DNA of 64,000 nucleotides, taken from assembly GCA_018268955.1 (NCBI GenBank), contig JAFDVO010000015.1:85592-149591 (forward strand), in the 5' to 3' direction. This stretch comes from Acidobacteriota bacterium. GTDB lineage: Bacteria > Acidobacteriota > Vicinamibacteria > Vicinamibacterales > CAVVIG01. Positions 18,609 to 28,252 of this stretch are shown here, piece after piece; within the stretch, counting starts at the first letter, position 1, and each line of letters opens with the position of its first letter. The notes under the pieces were generated by a model. The model was given only the letters and a program-made list of their open reading frames with translations. It made no database searches and was not told the origin of the DNA. A program made the translations under genes and the position numbers.

Positions 18609-20978
18609 GTGACCTTATTCCGCCTCCGCCTCCTTCTTGCCCCTCTCGTCGCATTACTGCTGTTGCCGGTCGCCCTGGCGGCGCAGGACACCACAGGCAC
18701 CGGCGTCCTGTCCGGCGTCGTCTACACAGACCAGAAGACACCTGCACCATTCGTGACGGTGTGCGTCACCGGTTCACGGTGCGAGCTGTCGAATGAAGCC
18801 GGAGAGTTCCGGTTCATGGACGTGCGCGCGGGTGAGTATCGCCTCGAGGTCGCCGTGCCGGGGCAGGCCCCAATCGTGACGGATCCGGTCACCTTGCGCG
18901 CTGGCCTCGACGTGAAGGTCGAGGTCGTGCTGCCGCCGAGTACCGCACTCGAGAAGGAAATCACCGTCGTCGGCAGTGCGACGGCCATCCCGGAGGAACT
19001 GAAGACATCCGGGTTCCTCGTCGAGCCTCGCGAGATCGCGAAGGATGCGGGGGCGCTGCAGGACGTGTCGCGGTACGTGCAGTCGCTGCCGGGCGTGGTC
19101 ATCGGCTCGACCGACTTCCGCAATGACATCATCGTGCGGGGCGGCAGCCCCCTCGAGAACCTCTTCATCGTCGACAACGTGGAGGTGCCGAACATCAACA
19201 CGTTCGCGAACTTCGCGTCGGCCGGCGGCACGGTGAGCATCCTCGACTCGGCGATGATCCGCGACGTGACCTTCCTGACCGGCGCGTATCCGGCGCCGTA
19301 CACCAACCGCGCGTCGAGCGTGCTGCAGATCGCGCAGCGTGAAGGCAACCGGCAGAAGCGCGAGACGCGGGCGACGCTCGGCTTCGCGGGGGCAGGGGGC
19401 ATTGTCGAAGGTCCGCTGGCGAATGGGCGCGGCTCGTGGATCGTGTCTGCGCGGCGCAGCTTCCTCGACCTGTTCACGAATGACGTCGGCTTCGGCGGCG
19501 TGCCGGTGCTCTACACGCTGAACTCGAAGTTCGTCTACGACATCAACCAGCAGGATCGCATCTGGGCGGTCAACATCTCTGGTGTTGACCGCATCCGACT
19601 CGGGCGTACCGCAGCGGCCGCGGACCAGGAGCCCGACGAGGTGTTCAACTTCGACATCCGCTACCGCGGATGGCGGAGTGCGACCGGCGTGAACTGGCAG
19701 CACGTGTTCGGCTCGAAAGGCGTCGGCCTGCTCGGCATCACGCAGTCGTCCGCGCGCGTGCGGTCCACGGTGAAGGACCTGCTGCGGAACGGCATGTCCA
19801 CGCTCCCGGCGAACGACCTGATCGCGCAGAGCCCGACGGTCTTCAGCGAGAACTCCGGCGAGGACGAGACGACGGTGAAGTACGACGCGACGCTGTCGAC
19901 GGCGCGGTGGGGCAAGGTGCAGACCGGCGGCAGCGCCAAGATCTTCCGGGTGCGCTACGACACGGCTTCACCGTTCGGTGCCGATAACCCGTATGCGCCG
20001 ACGGGAGACACCGACCCGTTCTTCCTGAATACAACCATCACGACGACACAGACGAGCGCCTACGCGCAGACGACGGTCGGCCTGACATCCGCACTGAACG
20101 TCACCGTTGGCGGCCGCGTCGACAACTACGCGCTGCTGAACCGGACGCGCGTGAGTCCGCGCCTCGGGGCGAACTACACGCTGACGCCGAAGGTCTCGGC
20201 TCACGCGGCGACCGGTATGTACTACCAGCAGCCGCCGTTCCTGTTCGTCACCGTCTTTCCTGAGAACCGCAACCTGGTGCCACTCCGGGCCGACCACTAC
20301 GTCGGCGGCCTGACGATCCAGCCGACGACCACGACCCGGATCACGATCGAGGGGTACCACAAGCGCTACTCGAGCTACCCGGTGGCGCGCGATTACCCGG
20401 AGTTGTCGCTGGCCAACCTCGGCGACACGTTCAACACCCGTCAGATCCTGTTCCCACTTGTCAGCAAAGGTGTGGGGCGGGCGACCGGGCTGGAGATCTT
20501 CGCGGAGCGCAAGGGCGGCGGCCGCTGGTACGGCCAGGCGAACCTTGCCTTCTCGAAGGCACGGCATGCGGGGCTGGACGCCATCCTGCGACCGGGCTCG
20601 TTCGATTACCCGATCGTGTTCAACGGCACGGGCGGGCTTCGGCTCTCATCGAAGTGGGAACTCGGCGGTCGCGTGGCGTATCTCTCCGGCCGTCCGTATA
20701 CGCCGTTCGACCCGTTGCAGTCGACGCTGCAGCAGCGCGGGGTCTACGACCTCTCTCGCGTGAACGGGGTTCGCGCGCCGTTCTACTTCCGCGTCGACCT
20801 CCGCGTCGACCGCACGTTCACCGTGGCGGGGACGCCGCTCATCGTGTTCGCCGGCGCGCAGAACATCACGAACCGGAAGAACTTCTCGCAGCAGACCTGG
20901 AACCGCGCAACAAATGCGCTCGACACCTCTGACCAGCTCGGTGTGTTCCCGCTGATTGGCATGGAGTGGCGGTTCTAG
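18609..20978 (+). CDS. TonB-dependent receptor with carboxypeptidase-like N-domain
   Basis: Outer-membrane receptor of 789 residues. From the GTG at 18609 there is a signal peptide (RLRLLLAPLVALLLLPVALA), then a carboxypeptidase-regulatory-like beta domain (about 30-115). The plug domain (about 125-245) contains QSLPGVVIGSTDFRNDIIVR and NLFIVDNVEVPNINTF. A beta-barrel follows and ends in an aromatic residue (IGMEWRF), the outer-membrane insertion signal. The open frame extends back over the TonB-like gene, but the GTG start gives the only signal peptide. It follows the tonB-like gene by 68 bases. Ligand unknown. Confidence 0.92.
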   Translation: MTLFRLRLLLAPLVALLLLPVALAAQDTTGTGVLSGVVYTDQKTPAPFVTVCVTGSRCELSNEAGEFRFMDVRAGEYRLEVAVPGQAPIVTDPVTLRAGLDVKVEVVLPPSTALEKEITVVGSATAIPEELKTSGFLVEPREIAKDAGALQDVSRYVQSLPGVVIGSTDFRNDIIVRGGSPLENLFIVDNVEVPNINTFANFASAGGTVSILDSAMIRDVTFLTGAYPAPYTNRASSVLQIAQREGNRQKRETRATLGFAGAGGIVEGPLANGRGSWIVSARRSFLDLFTNDVGFGGVPVLYTLNSKFVYDINQQDRIWAVNISGVDRIRLGRTAAAADQEPDEVFNFDIRYRGWRSATGVNWQHVFGSKGVGLLGITQSSARVRSTVKDLLRNGMSTLPANDLIAQSPTVFSENSGEDETTVKYDATLSTARWGKVQTGGSAKIFRVRYDTASPFGADNPYAPTGDTDPFFLNTTITTTQTSAYAQTTVGLTSALNVTVGGRVDNYALLNRTRVSPRLGANYTLTPKVSAHAATGMYYQQPPFLFVTVFPENRNLVPLRADHYVGGLTIQPTTTTRITIEGYHKRYSSYPVARDYPELSLANLGDTFNTRQILFPLVSKGVGRATGLEIFAERKGGGRWYGQANLAFSKARHAGLDAILRPGSFDYPIVFNGTGGLRLSSKWELGGRVAYLSGRPYTPFDPLQSTLQQRGVYDLSRVNGVRAPFYFRVDLRVDRTFTVAGTPLIVFAGAQNITNRKNFSQQTWNRATNALDTSDQLGVFPLIGMEWRF

Positions 20979-20989
20979 GGGACGCACGA

Positions 20990-21055
20990 CTGAGGACGTT
21001 AGACGTTAGACGTTAGACGTTAGAACTCAGGACTCAGAAGTCAGAGTTGGAAGCG
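20990..21055. repeat. 7-bp tandem repeat (GACGTTA family)
   Basis: Four successive GACGTTA units grade into GAACTCA, GGACTCA and GAAGTCA after the receptor stop. Same 7-base period as the other intergenic arrays in the window. The rest of the gap to 21227 shows no recognisable feature. Confidence 0.8.
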
Positions 21056-21227
21056 CTGGTCAGCTTCGCCTTCACTCCCGGGCCGCCGTTCTGAGTTCCG
21101 ACGTCCTGTTCGGAGATCGGCGCGTTCCCCGTTCTGCACGGAGTCGCCCACAGTCATGGAGCAGTGACGCCTCCAGCGCTGCAATTCGTTGACACGTCAT
21201 CGAGTGGGCGGTGAGAATCGCTCACTG

Positions 21228-22259
21228 ATGAGCTCCCCATCTTCCGTGCAGCCACCCGCCGGGATGCCGAATCCCGCGCGTCTCATGCAGCTCGCCCTGG
21301 CGTACCGCAGTTCAGCGGTGCTCTTCGCCGCGGCGGACCTCGACCTCTTCACGTCCTTGTCGCAGGGCCCGCGTTCGGTCGAATCCCTGGCGGAGTCCGC
21401 CGGACTCGCCGTCGCGCCGCTCCGGTTCCTGCTCGATGCGTGCGTTGCGGAGGGATTGCTGACCACGCAGGACGGCGCGTACGCGAACACGCCGATGACG
21501 GATGCGTTCCTCGTCCGCGGCCGCCCGGCGTTCATCGCGAGCGGGATGAAGTTCGCCGAGGATCTCTATCCAGCGTGGGGGCATCTCGCGCAGCTGGTGC
21601 GCACGGGCAAGCCGGTGGTGCCGCCGGAGTCGTTCCTCGGCGACGACACGGCCAAGACACGCGCCTTCGTCTACGCGATGCACGAGCGCGCCAAGGGGAT
21701 CAGCGCGGTACTGCCGCATGGGGCCGACTTCAGCGGCCGCACGCGCCTGCTCGATGTCGGCGGCGGCCCCGGCACCTACTCGATGTCGCTCGTCCGGCAG
21801 ACGCCAGGTCTGCGCGCGACGGTGCTGGACCTGCCAGGCGTACTCGAGGTCACACGGGAGATCCTGGCGGACAACGGCTTCGCGGACCGCGTCGACGTGC
21901 GACCCACGAACTACCTGACGGACGCGTTCGGCAGCGGCTACGATGCCGCGCTCCTCTCGGGGATGATGCACCGCGAAACGCCCGAGAACTGTCGCATGCT
22001 GCTCCGCAAGGCGTTCGACGCCCTCGAACCTGGCGGCATGGCGGTCGTCAGCGACGTGTTCTTCGACGATGACAGCAAGACGAGCCCGCCGTTCGCGACC
22101 TACTTCGCCATCAACATGATGCTGATGAGCGACGAAGGGTCGGCTCACGCGAAGACGGAAATGGCGGCGTGGATGCGCGACATCGGGTTCGAGCGGGTGG
22201 ACATCAGGCCGATGCCGCCACCGAACCCGCACACCCTGGTCGTCGGCTACAAACCCTGA
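21228..22259 (+). CDS. SAM-dependent O-methyltransferase (plant-type, family 2-like)
   Basis: A 343-residue methyltransferase. The N-terminal winged-helix dimerisation domain (about 15-100) contains LMQLALAYRSSAVLFAAADL and FLLDACVAEGLL. The Rossmann fold (about 155-340) has SAM motif I LLDVGGGPGTYSMSL, the acidic residue in ATVLDLPGVLEV and the LEPGGMAVVSDVFF strand. This layout matches the acetylserotonin/hydroxyneurosporene O-methyltransferase group, which methylates small hydroxylated compounds. ATG 21228 is chosen; a TTG at 21189 would add 13 residues. The next gene starts 17 bases after the stop. Substrate unknown. Confidence 0.88.
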   Translation: MSSPSSVQPPAGMPNPARLMQLALAYRSSAVLFAAADLDLFTSLSQGPRSVESLAESAGLAVAPLRFLLDACVAEGLLTTQDGAYANTPMTDAFLVRGRPAFIASGMKFAEDLYPAWGHLAQLVRTGKPVVPPESFLGDDTAKTRAFVYAMHERAKGISAVLPHGADFSGRTRLLDVGGGPGTYSMSLVRQTPGLRATVLDLPGVLEVTREILADNGFADRVDVRPTNYLTDAFGSGYDAALLSGMMHRETPENCRMLLRKAFDALEPGGMAVVSDVFFDDDSKTSPPFATYFAINMMLMSDEGSAHAKTEMAAWMRDIGFERVDIRPMPPPNPHTLVVGYKP

Positions 22260-22276
22260 ACACAGGCAGGCACGTC

Positions 22277-23647
22277 ATGAGCACCGTTGTCACCGCCGCA
22301 GACACCGCCGCCATTCCCGCCCGACCCCCGGCCTGGTTCGTGGCCGCGACCGGACTGCTGGCGCTGACGATCCTCGTGCTCGCCGTGGCCGAGACCGACC
22401 TGCGCGCGCACTACCTGATCGACAACGGCGAGTTCCTGAGCGTCTTCGGGGTGGTGTTCGTCCTCGGGGCAGGGCTCGTGCTGTATCGGCAGCGTCGCCT
22501 CGCCGCGTCGATGCCGCTCGTGCTGCCGTGGTTGCTCTACCCGGTCATCACGCAGGGCGACCAGATCATCGACAACCTGTCGATCAACTCGATGCGCATC
22601 ATCTGCCACGTGCTGCTGGCCGCGATCTTCGGCACGCCTGTGGCCGTGATCGTGATGGCTGCGCGCGGCATGCTGGCTCCGCGGCCAGGCTCGCGTCGCA
22701 CCGTCGGCGGCCTGCTCGGGTGGATCCCTGGCGTGCGCGCACTCGCCGAGGGACGTCGGCGCGAAGGCGTGACGTACCTCTCCGTCGCCTTGATGACGCT
22801 CGAGATGTGGCTGGCCGACCAGTATCTGGGCACGCTGATGATCGTCACGATGATCGTGGTGATCCTCGGTGTGCTGGCGTGGGGATCGCTGCCGGACCGG
22901 CCTCAGGAGCGCACGTTCAGGAACGAGCGCATCGCCCTGTGGGCATTGACCGCGGGCGTCGTCTTGTCGCTTGGCGTCTACCTCGGGTACAAGAACGCAC
23001 CCGGGGCCTATCAGGGGAGCCCGAGCTTCTTCATGGACCCGGCGAAGCAGAACCTGCAATATCGCCTGGACCGAGTGGCGGTGCCTCCCGGCGCCGCGAG
23101 AGCGCCGCAGGCGCCGGAGCAGGCGCGTGAGGCGCTCGTGGCCTACGGCCGCATGTTCGAGCAGCTGCTCGCGGGCTATCACATCCTCGATCGCAACTAC
23201 ACGTACGACTACCACAATGAGCTGTTCATCAGGAACACGCCGCTGATCCCGAACTACCGGGCGGCGGGGCTCGCGAAGGTGGCGGAGGCCCGTGCGATGT
23301 GGATGGCCGCCGAGCCGCTCATGGCGGCGGCGCGGGCGTCAGTGCAGGACGACGATCCGCTCGCGGGGCTGCTCGATGACGTGCGCGCGTTCGGTGCGTT
23401 CTGCTTCGACCGCGCGCCGGTGGCGGAGGAGATGACCGCCGGATTCGAGAAGACCAAGGCGGGGCTCCAGCACGCGGCACACCTCTACGAAGGCGAGAGC
23501 AAGTACCTCGGCACGGTGCTGAACGACATCATGCAGAAGCACCAGCGGGCCACCGACGCGCCGGAGCTTTCGTCGGTCACCACCGAGTTCGTGCGCATCA
23601 GCCGCGGCATCTACGAGGCCTACGCGCACCACGTCGTCGGGTTCTGA
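22277..23647 (+). CDS. Multi-pass membrane protein of unknown function
   Basis: 456 residues with two halves. The first (about 15-230) has about six hydrophobic segments, including WFVAATGLLALTILVLAVAE, a possible half-buried PVITQGDQIIDNLSINSM and TLMIVTMIVVILGVLAWGS. The second half (about 250-456) is mostly soluble and helical, with HILDRNYTYDYHNELFIRN and a C-terminal ISRGIYEAYAHHVVGF. I do not recognise the family. It lies 17 bases downstream of the methyltransferase gene, so the pair is probably cotranscribed. Its TGA at 23645-23647 abuts the convergent stop of the next gene, forming TGATCA. Confidence 0.8.
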   Translation: MSTVVTAADTAAIPARPPAWFVAATGLLALTILVLAVAETDLRAHYLIDNGEFLSVFGVVFVLGAGLVLYRQRRLAASMPLVLPWLLYPVITQGDQIIDNLSINSMRIICHVLLAAIFGTPVAVIVMAARGMLAPRPGSRRTVGGLLGWIPGVRALAEGRRREGVTYLSVALMTLEMWLADQYLGTLMIVTMIVVILGVLAWGSLPDRPQERTFRNERIALWALTAGVVLSLGVYLGYKNAPGAYQGSPSFFMDPAKQNLQYRLDRVAVPPGAARAPQAPEQAREALVAYGRMFEQLLAGYHILDRNYTYDYHNELFIRNTPLIPNYRAAGLAKVAEARAMWMAAEPLMAAARASVQDDDPLAGLLDDVRAFGAFCFDRAPVAEEMTAGFEKTKAGLQHAAHLYEGESKYLGTVLNDIMQKHQRATDAPELSSVTTEFVRISRGIYEAYAHHVVGF

Positions 23648-24283
23648 TCACGAGCGGCGGGCAGCGCGGATGCGCCACCACACCCAGCCGCATGCGGCGA
23701 CGGCGACCAGCATCACCATGGCCGGAACCATGCTGTCGGTCTGGCGCGACACCGAACCTGCCCACGCGTAGACGACCACGATCGGCAGCGTGCCGATGAT
23801 CGACGCCAGCAGGAAGCGTGCGCGGCTCATGCCCGAGACGGCAGCCACCACGCTGAATGTCTCCATGGCGATGGGGAGCGCGCGCGTGGCCACGACAACT
23901 TCGAGCCCGTGTCGCGCGAACAGCGCCTCGAGCCGGGCAATCTCCTCGTCCGGCACGATCAGCCGGGAGGCTCCGCGTCCGTAGCGACGCACCAGCTCGA
24001 ACCCAAGCCATTCCCCACCGACGGATCCGACGAAGGCCAGCAGCGATCCGCCCGCCACGCCGAAGGCGGCGCCGCTCAGGATCATCACGAGGCTGGATGG
24101 AATCGGCAGGAACAGATCCGCGCCAAGCAGCGCGACGATCGCGAGGCCGCTGCCGGTGCCTGCGCGCGAGAGCCAGGCCTGCGCGGCGTCCCCGAGCGTC
24201 AGGCCGAGCGCGTTCTCGATCAGCAGCTTCGACCCGATGACCATCGCGGCCACAATCGCGATCAGCAGCAGGACGCGCTTCAT
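23648..24283 (-). CDS. VTT/DedA-like (TVP38/TMEM64) membrane protein
   Basis: 211-residue integral membrane protein with the SNARE-associated/VTT domain. The hallmark loop FLPIPSSLVMILSGAAFGV lies between helices 2 and 3, followed by GEWLGFELVRRYGR, and RALPIAMETFSVVAAVSGM comes later. DedA/VTT proteins are thought to act as lipid flippases or to support proton-motive-force-linked envelope functions. The ATG at 24283 overlaps the MFS stop by four bases (ATGA), so it is the last gene of the kinase-regulator-MFS-VTT operon. Confidence 0.85.
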   Translation of the reverse strand: MKRVLLLIAIVAAMVIGSKLLIENALGLTLGDAAQAWLSRAGTGSGLAIVALLGADLFLPIPSSLVMILSGAAFGVAGGSLLAFVGSVGGEWLGFELVRRYGRGASRLIVPDEEIARLEALFARHGLEVVVATRALPIAMETFSVVAAVSGMSRARFLLASIIGTLPIVVVYAWAGSVSRQTDSMVPAMVMLVAVAACGWVWWRIRAARRS

Positions 24284-25464
24284 GCGATCGGCGCCTGCGC
24301 CTGGGTCGGCGTGACTTCCGCGGTGCGTCGTGCGCTCGAGAGCAGACCCAGTGCGCCGACCACCGCGCCGGCCCAGGCCCACGCATTCAACTGGCCCCGA
24401 TCGATGAGCAGCCCTGCTATGACCGGCGCGACGATCTGCGCTGCGGACTGGAGCGACGTCATCAGGCCGATGACGAGCCCCTGCTGCTCGGCAGGGGCAT
24501 GGTGCGTAATCACGCTGGTCAGGCTCGGCCGCAGCACCGCTGTCCCGATCGCAAAGAAGGTCATCGAGACAAGCAGCAGCGGCAGGCGTCCGCCCGCCGT
24601 CAGGACCGCCAGCGAGAGCCCCGCGAAGAGAAAGCCTCCCGCAATGAGGCTGGCGTCACCGACGCGCGAGACCACCGGGCCGAGGGCACCAAGGAACACG
24701 ATGCCGACGAGCCCCACGTACGCGAAGGTGTAGCCGACCTCGCGCGGGCCGAACCCGGGCAGGCGGCGCTCGGCGAACAGGGCGAAGCCGGCGAAGAACA
24801 ACGCGATCAGGAACTGCGAGGCAAAGAACTGCAGGAAGCGCGAGCGCGTCACGGGGTGACCGAGCGGAGCCAGGTAGCTGCGCCACGTCGCATGCTCCTG
24901 GGCAACCGTGTCAGCCGCTGGGCGGGCTGGTGGGAGCATGAGCCACGTCGTGGCGATGCTGACCGCGGACAGTAGCGCGGCGGTGAATATCGGGTACGTC
25001 GGTCCGAACCGGACCAGGTATCCGGAGAGTGCCGGGCCGAGCAGGAAGCTCACGCCGTAGGCGATGCCGACGATGCCGAAGGCCTTGGTCCGCTCGGCGG
25101 GGGGCGTCACGTCGGCGATGTAGGCCTGCGCCACGGTGATGTTGCCGGCCGTGAGGCCGTCGAGGATGCGCGCCGCGAAAACGATCGGCAGGCTGTTCGC
25201 TACGCCGAGCAGGATGAACCCGGCAAGCGTCCCGAACTGGCTCACGAGCAGGACCGGCTTGCGACCGATCCGATCCGACCAGCGGCCGAGCGGCGGACCG
25301 GCCAGGAGCTGACATGTGGCGAATGTCGCGAGCAGGGCGCCAACCATCCCGGGTGAGGCCCCGAACGACTCCGCGTAGAACGGCAGCAGCGGCAGGATCA
25401 CCGAGTAGGCGAGCAGGTCGACGAGGATGACCAGGAACGCCGGGACGAGCGGTCCACGAATCAT
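24280..25464 (-). CDS. MFS transporter, TetA-like drug:H+ antiporter family
   Basis: 394-residue, 12-helix major facilitator protein of the DHA1 group. The loop 2-3 signature GRWSDRIGRKPVLL and the motif C-like GIAYGVSFLLGPALSGYL place it with TetA-type exporters. AGNITVAQAYIADVTPPAER is also typical. It is embedded in an operon: its start overlaps the regulator stop and its stop overlaps the VTT start, each by four bases. The two-component system upstream may therefore control drug or metabolite export. Substrate cannot be inferred; no evidence that it confers tetracycline resistance. Confidence 0.9.
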   Translation of the reverse strand: MIRGPLVPAFLVILVDLLAYSVILPLLPFYAESFGASPGMVGALLATFATCQLLAGPPLGRWSDRIGRKPVLLVSQFGTLAGFILLGVANSLPIVFAARILDGLTAGNITVAQAYIADVTPPAERTKAFGIVGIAYGVSFLLGPALSGYLVRFGPTYPIFTAALLSAVSIATTWLMLPPARPAADTVAQEHATWRSYLAPLGHPVTRSRFLQFFASQFLIALFFAGFALFAERRLPGFGPREVGYTFAYVGLVGIVFLGALGPVVSRVGDASLIAGGFLFAGLSLAVLTAGGRLPLLLVSMTFFAIGTAVLRPSLTSVITHHAPAEQQGLVIGLMTSLQSAAQIVAPVIAGLLIDRGQLNAWAWAGAVVGALGLLSSARRTAEVTPTQAQAPIA

Positions 25465-26789
25465 GCGCCCGGCATCTTCTTGCGCAGCGTCGCGCGGTTG
25501 ACGCCGAGGATCAGCGCCGCCTTGACCTGGTTACCGTTGGTGACGAGCAGCGCCTCCTTCACGAGCGTTGTCTCCACCAGGTCGATGATGTCGTGGTACG
25601 CCGACGAGGGCTCGTTGGGCGATTGTGCGATGAGCCGCTCCTGCAGGGCGCGCTTGGCCGCGATGCTGAGCGACGACTCGGCTTCCTGGCGATTCGCGGC
25701 CGGTGCCTGCGTGAGGCTGCCGCCGATGTCGTCAGCGGTGATCACCTCGCTCCTCGCGAGGATGCAGCCTCGCTTCACGACCCCTTCGAGTTCCGCGACG
25801 TTCCCGGGCCATGGATGCTCCTGCAGCCTCCGCAGCAGCGCGTCATCCATGCGTGAGATGCCGCGCTCGAATTCGACGTTGAAGCGCTGGATGAAGGCAC
25901 GGACGAGGAGCGGGATGTCGTCGCGACGGTTGCGCAATGGCGGCAGTGCGACCGTCACGACCGCGAGCGTCTCGACCAGCTCGCGGTTGAAGGCGCCCGA
26001 TGCCGCAAGGGCGCGAAGGTCCGCTTCGGTCGCGGCGAGCAGGCGTGCGGCGCCGGCGCTTCGCCCGGAGGTGCGCCCGAGCGTCTTCACCAGGGCGGCC
26101 TGTGCAGCCGGTGCAAGCGCCTCGATGTGCTGGAGGAGCAAGGTCCCGCCGGACGCGAGCGCCATCTGCTCGTCGACGTTCAGCTCCGGTGATGCGGCGC
26201 AATCGACCACGACGAACGGACGCGCGCGGCGCGCGCTGTTCGCATGAATCGTCGCAGCGACCAGGCGCTTGCCGGTGCCGTGCTCCCCGACCAGCAACGC
26301 GGGAACATCGAGCGCGGCGAGCCGACCAATCGTCTTGTAGACCTCGCGCATGGCCGGGGCTTCACCCACCAGGCTCGGGGCTGTCCCGGCATCCACGGCC
26401 GCCGGCGACTCGCTGGTGTCGCGCGATTCGCGCGCGGCAAGTGCCTTGCGGATGACGCCGCGGAGTTCGTCGAGGTCCAGCGGCTTGTGCAGGAAATCGA
26501 ACGCGCCGTCACGGATGGCATCGATCGAGGTCTGGCTGGTGCCGTAGCCGGTCATCATCACGACGTAGAGGTCGGGATACTTCGCGCGCATCTCCTTCAG
26601 CGCGGCCAGGCCGTCCACGCCAGGCATGCGCACGTCCATGACGACGAGAGCGGGTGGCCGCTCGGCGATCGCCTGCATCGCCTCGGGGGCGCTGCTGGCA
26701 ATGCGGCAGTCGTGCCCTTCGTATCGGAGGAATGTCTTGAACGCCGACGCGACCGACTGGTCGTCGTCGACAACGAGGATTTCAGCCAT
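25461..26789 (-). CDS. NtrC-type response regulator with degenerate AAA+ domain
   Basis: 442-residue response regulator. The receiver domain (1-120) is intact, with phospho-acceptor D52, T80 and K102. The AAA+ domain (about 140-370) is not: Walker A is GEHGTGKR (168-175). The segment that should hold the GAFTGA sigma-54 loop is missing, as the sequence runs from CAASPELNVDEQMALASGG directly to strand 3. Walker B reads LLLQH instead of LFLDE. The C-terminal Fis-type helix-turn-helix (about 405-442, GNQVKAALILGVNRATLRKK) is normal. It probably works without sigma-54 activation. ATG 26789 fits the receiver N-terminus; the kinase gene ends 16 bases upstream. Confidence 0.9.
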   Translation of the reverse strand: MAEILVVDDDQSVASAFKTFLRYEGHDCRIASSAPEAMQAIAERPPALVVMDVRMPGVDGLAALKEMRAKYPDLYVVMMTGYGTSQTSIDAIRDGAFDFLHKPLDLDELRGVIRKALAARESRDTSESPAAVDAGTAPSLVGEAPAMREVYKTIGRLAALDVPALLVGEHGTGKRLVAATIHANSARRARPFVVVDCAASPELNVDEQMALASGGTLLLQHIEALAPAAQAALVKTLGRTSGRSAGAARLLAATEADLRALAASGAFNRELVETLAVVTVALPPLRNRRDDIPLLVRAFIQRFNVEFERGISRMDDALLRRLQEHPWPGNVAELEGVVKRGCILARSEVITADDIGGSLTQAPAANRQEAESSLSIAAKRALQERLIAQSPNEPSSAYHDIIDLVETTLVKEALLVTNGNQVKAALILGVNRATLRKKMPGA

Positions 26790-26805
26790 CAGGGTTGGGG
26801 CCGGG

Positions 26806-28200
26806 TCAGGTCTGCTCCGTGAGTGGACGCAGGGCCGGCAGGGAGATTCTGGCACGGGTGCCATGTGGTTGCACGGGAGCGAGTTCGATGCGCCCGCCGT
26901 GCTGCTCGACAATCGCCTTCGCGTTGACGAGCCCGAGGCCGACGCCGTCGCGCTTGGTGGAGACGAAGGGCGAGAACAGGCGGTCGCGAATGGTCGGGTC
27001 GATGCCGGCACCTTCATCGATGACATCGAGGGCGACGCCCTCTCCGTCACGCAAGGTACGCACCTGCAGCCGTCCGCCGGTCGTCATGGCGTCCGAGGCG
27101 TTGTTCAGGACGTTCAGCAGCGCTCGCCTGAACCGCTCGACGTCAAGGGAGACCATGGGCACATCGGGCGCGAGGTCGAGTGTCACCTCGATGCGGCGGT
27201 GGGTGAACTGCGCGGCAAGCTGATCCAGCACGTCGCGGACGATCGTATCGAGCCGCACGTCGCTGCGGCGAACGTTGCCTGGCCTGGCCAGCTCGATGAG
27301 GTCCAGCACGACCGTTTCGATCTGGCGGATGTCGCGAAGGATCGCTGTAAGCGCCTCGCTCTCGAGCGACTCGGCCGGCGCGTTGGCGGCCAGGACCTGG
27401 GCCTGCATCTTCATCGAGGCCAGCGGATTCCTGATGTCGTGCGCCACGCGGGCAGCCATCAATCCGGCGAGGCCGAGCTTCTCGGACTGGACCTGTGCGG
27501 CCCTGGCGTGATCCAGCCGGTCGAGCATGTCGTTGAACGCCGCGCCCAGGGTGCCGGTCTCATCGTCGCCGACCGGCGCGCGACGGCTCGTGCCCTGGGC
27601 GGAGACCTCGCGCGTGAAGGCGACGAGCGCGTCGATCGGGGCGGTGACCCGGCGCGTGACGACGTGGCTGACGAGGATCATTGCCAGCAGGCTGGCGGCA
27701 GCGGTCAGGAGGATGGTCCGCGTGAGGGCGCCGGTTGCGGCGGAGCGCTCGGAGGTCTCGGCGACGACGGCAACCCAGGCGCCAGGCCGGGTCATCATGG
27801 GCGCGTACGCCACCAGGCACGGCACGTCACACGGGACGCGTCTGACGGCGGGGCCATCCTGCCTCACGATCGCGCCTTGAGGATTGGGGCGTGCCACGGC
27901 GCGGACGAGTTCCGGCCGCGACGCGGGGTCGATCGTCGAGGCGAGCACGGTTCCGTCGTCCTGATAGGTCAGGATATCGGCGCCGGCGATTTGCCCCGCG
28001 TTGTGGAGGATGGCCGGGTTGAGGGCAAACTCGCTCTGGCTCATGACCGTCGCGGCGTCCTGGATGCGGCTGATCACCCGCGCTTCTAGCGCGCTCGAGA
28101 CGACCGCCAGTGCCACGTAGGCAGTGACCACGATCGACACGAGCGCGATCAGGACGAACGGGATGAGGATGCGCGTCTGCAGACGCCACGGGCGTGCCAT
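26806..28200 (-). CDS. Sensor histidine kinase with HAMP domain
   Basis: 464-residue membrane kinase, partner of the downstream NtrC-type regulator. TM1 (about 11-33) is followed by a periplasmic sensor of about 125 residues (cache-like, with two close Cys in VPCDVPCL), then TM2 (162-179) and HAMP (180-233). The HisKA domain has the phospho-acceptor H254 in ARVAHDIRNPLASMK. The HATPase domain has N-box LNVLNNASDAM, G1 DEGAGID and G2 GVGLGLVNAKAIVEQHGG. The ATG at 28200 gives the first transmembrane helix; the open frame upstream to 28650 is antisense or shadow of the next gene. First gene of a four-gene operon ending at 23648. Confidence 0.92.
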   Translation of the reverse strand: MARPWRLQTRILIPFVLIALVSIVVTAYVALAVVSSALEARVISRIQDAATVMSQSEFALNPAILHNAGQIAGADILTYQDDGTVLASTIDPASRPELVRAVARPNPQGAIVRQDGPAVRRVPCDVPCLVAYAPMMTRPGAWVAVVAETSERSAATGALTRTILLTAAASLLAMILVSHVVTRRVTAPIDALVAFTREVSAQGTSRRAPVGDDETGTLGAAFNDMLDRLDHARAAQVQSEKLGLAGLMAARVAHDIRNPLASMKMQAQVLAANAPAESLESEALTAILRDIRQIETVVLDLIELARPGNVRRSDVRLDTIVRDVLDQLAAQFTHRRIEVTLDLAPDVPMVSLDVERFRRALLNVLNNASDAMTTGGRLQVRTLRDGEGVALDVIDEGAGIDPTIRDRLFSPFVSTKRDGVGLGLVNAKAIVEQHGGRIELAPVQPHGTRARISLPALRPLTEQT

Positions 28201-28252
28201 GTGCCAACCATCGAGCGGGCGGCACCTGCGTCCCGCAAGGGCCGCAGGTGGA

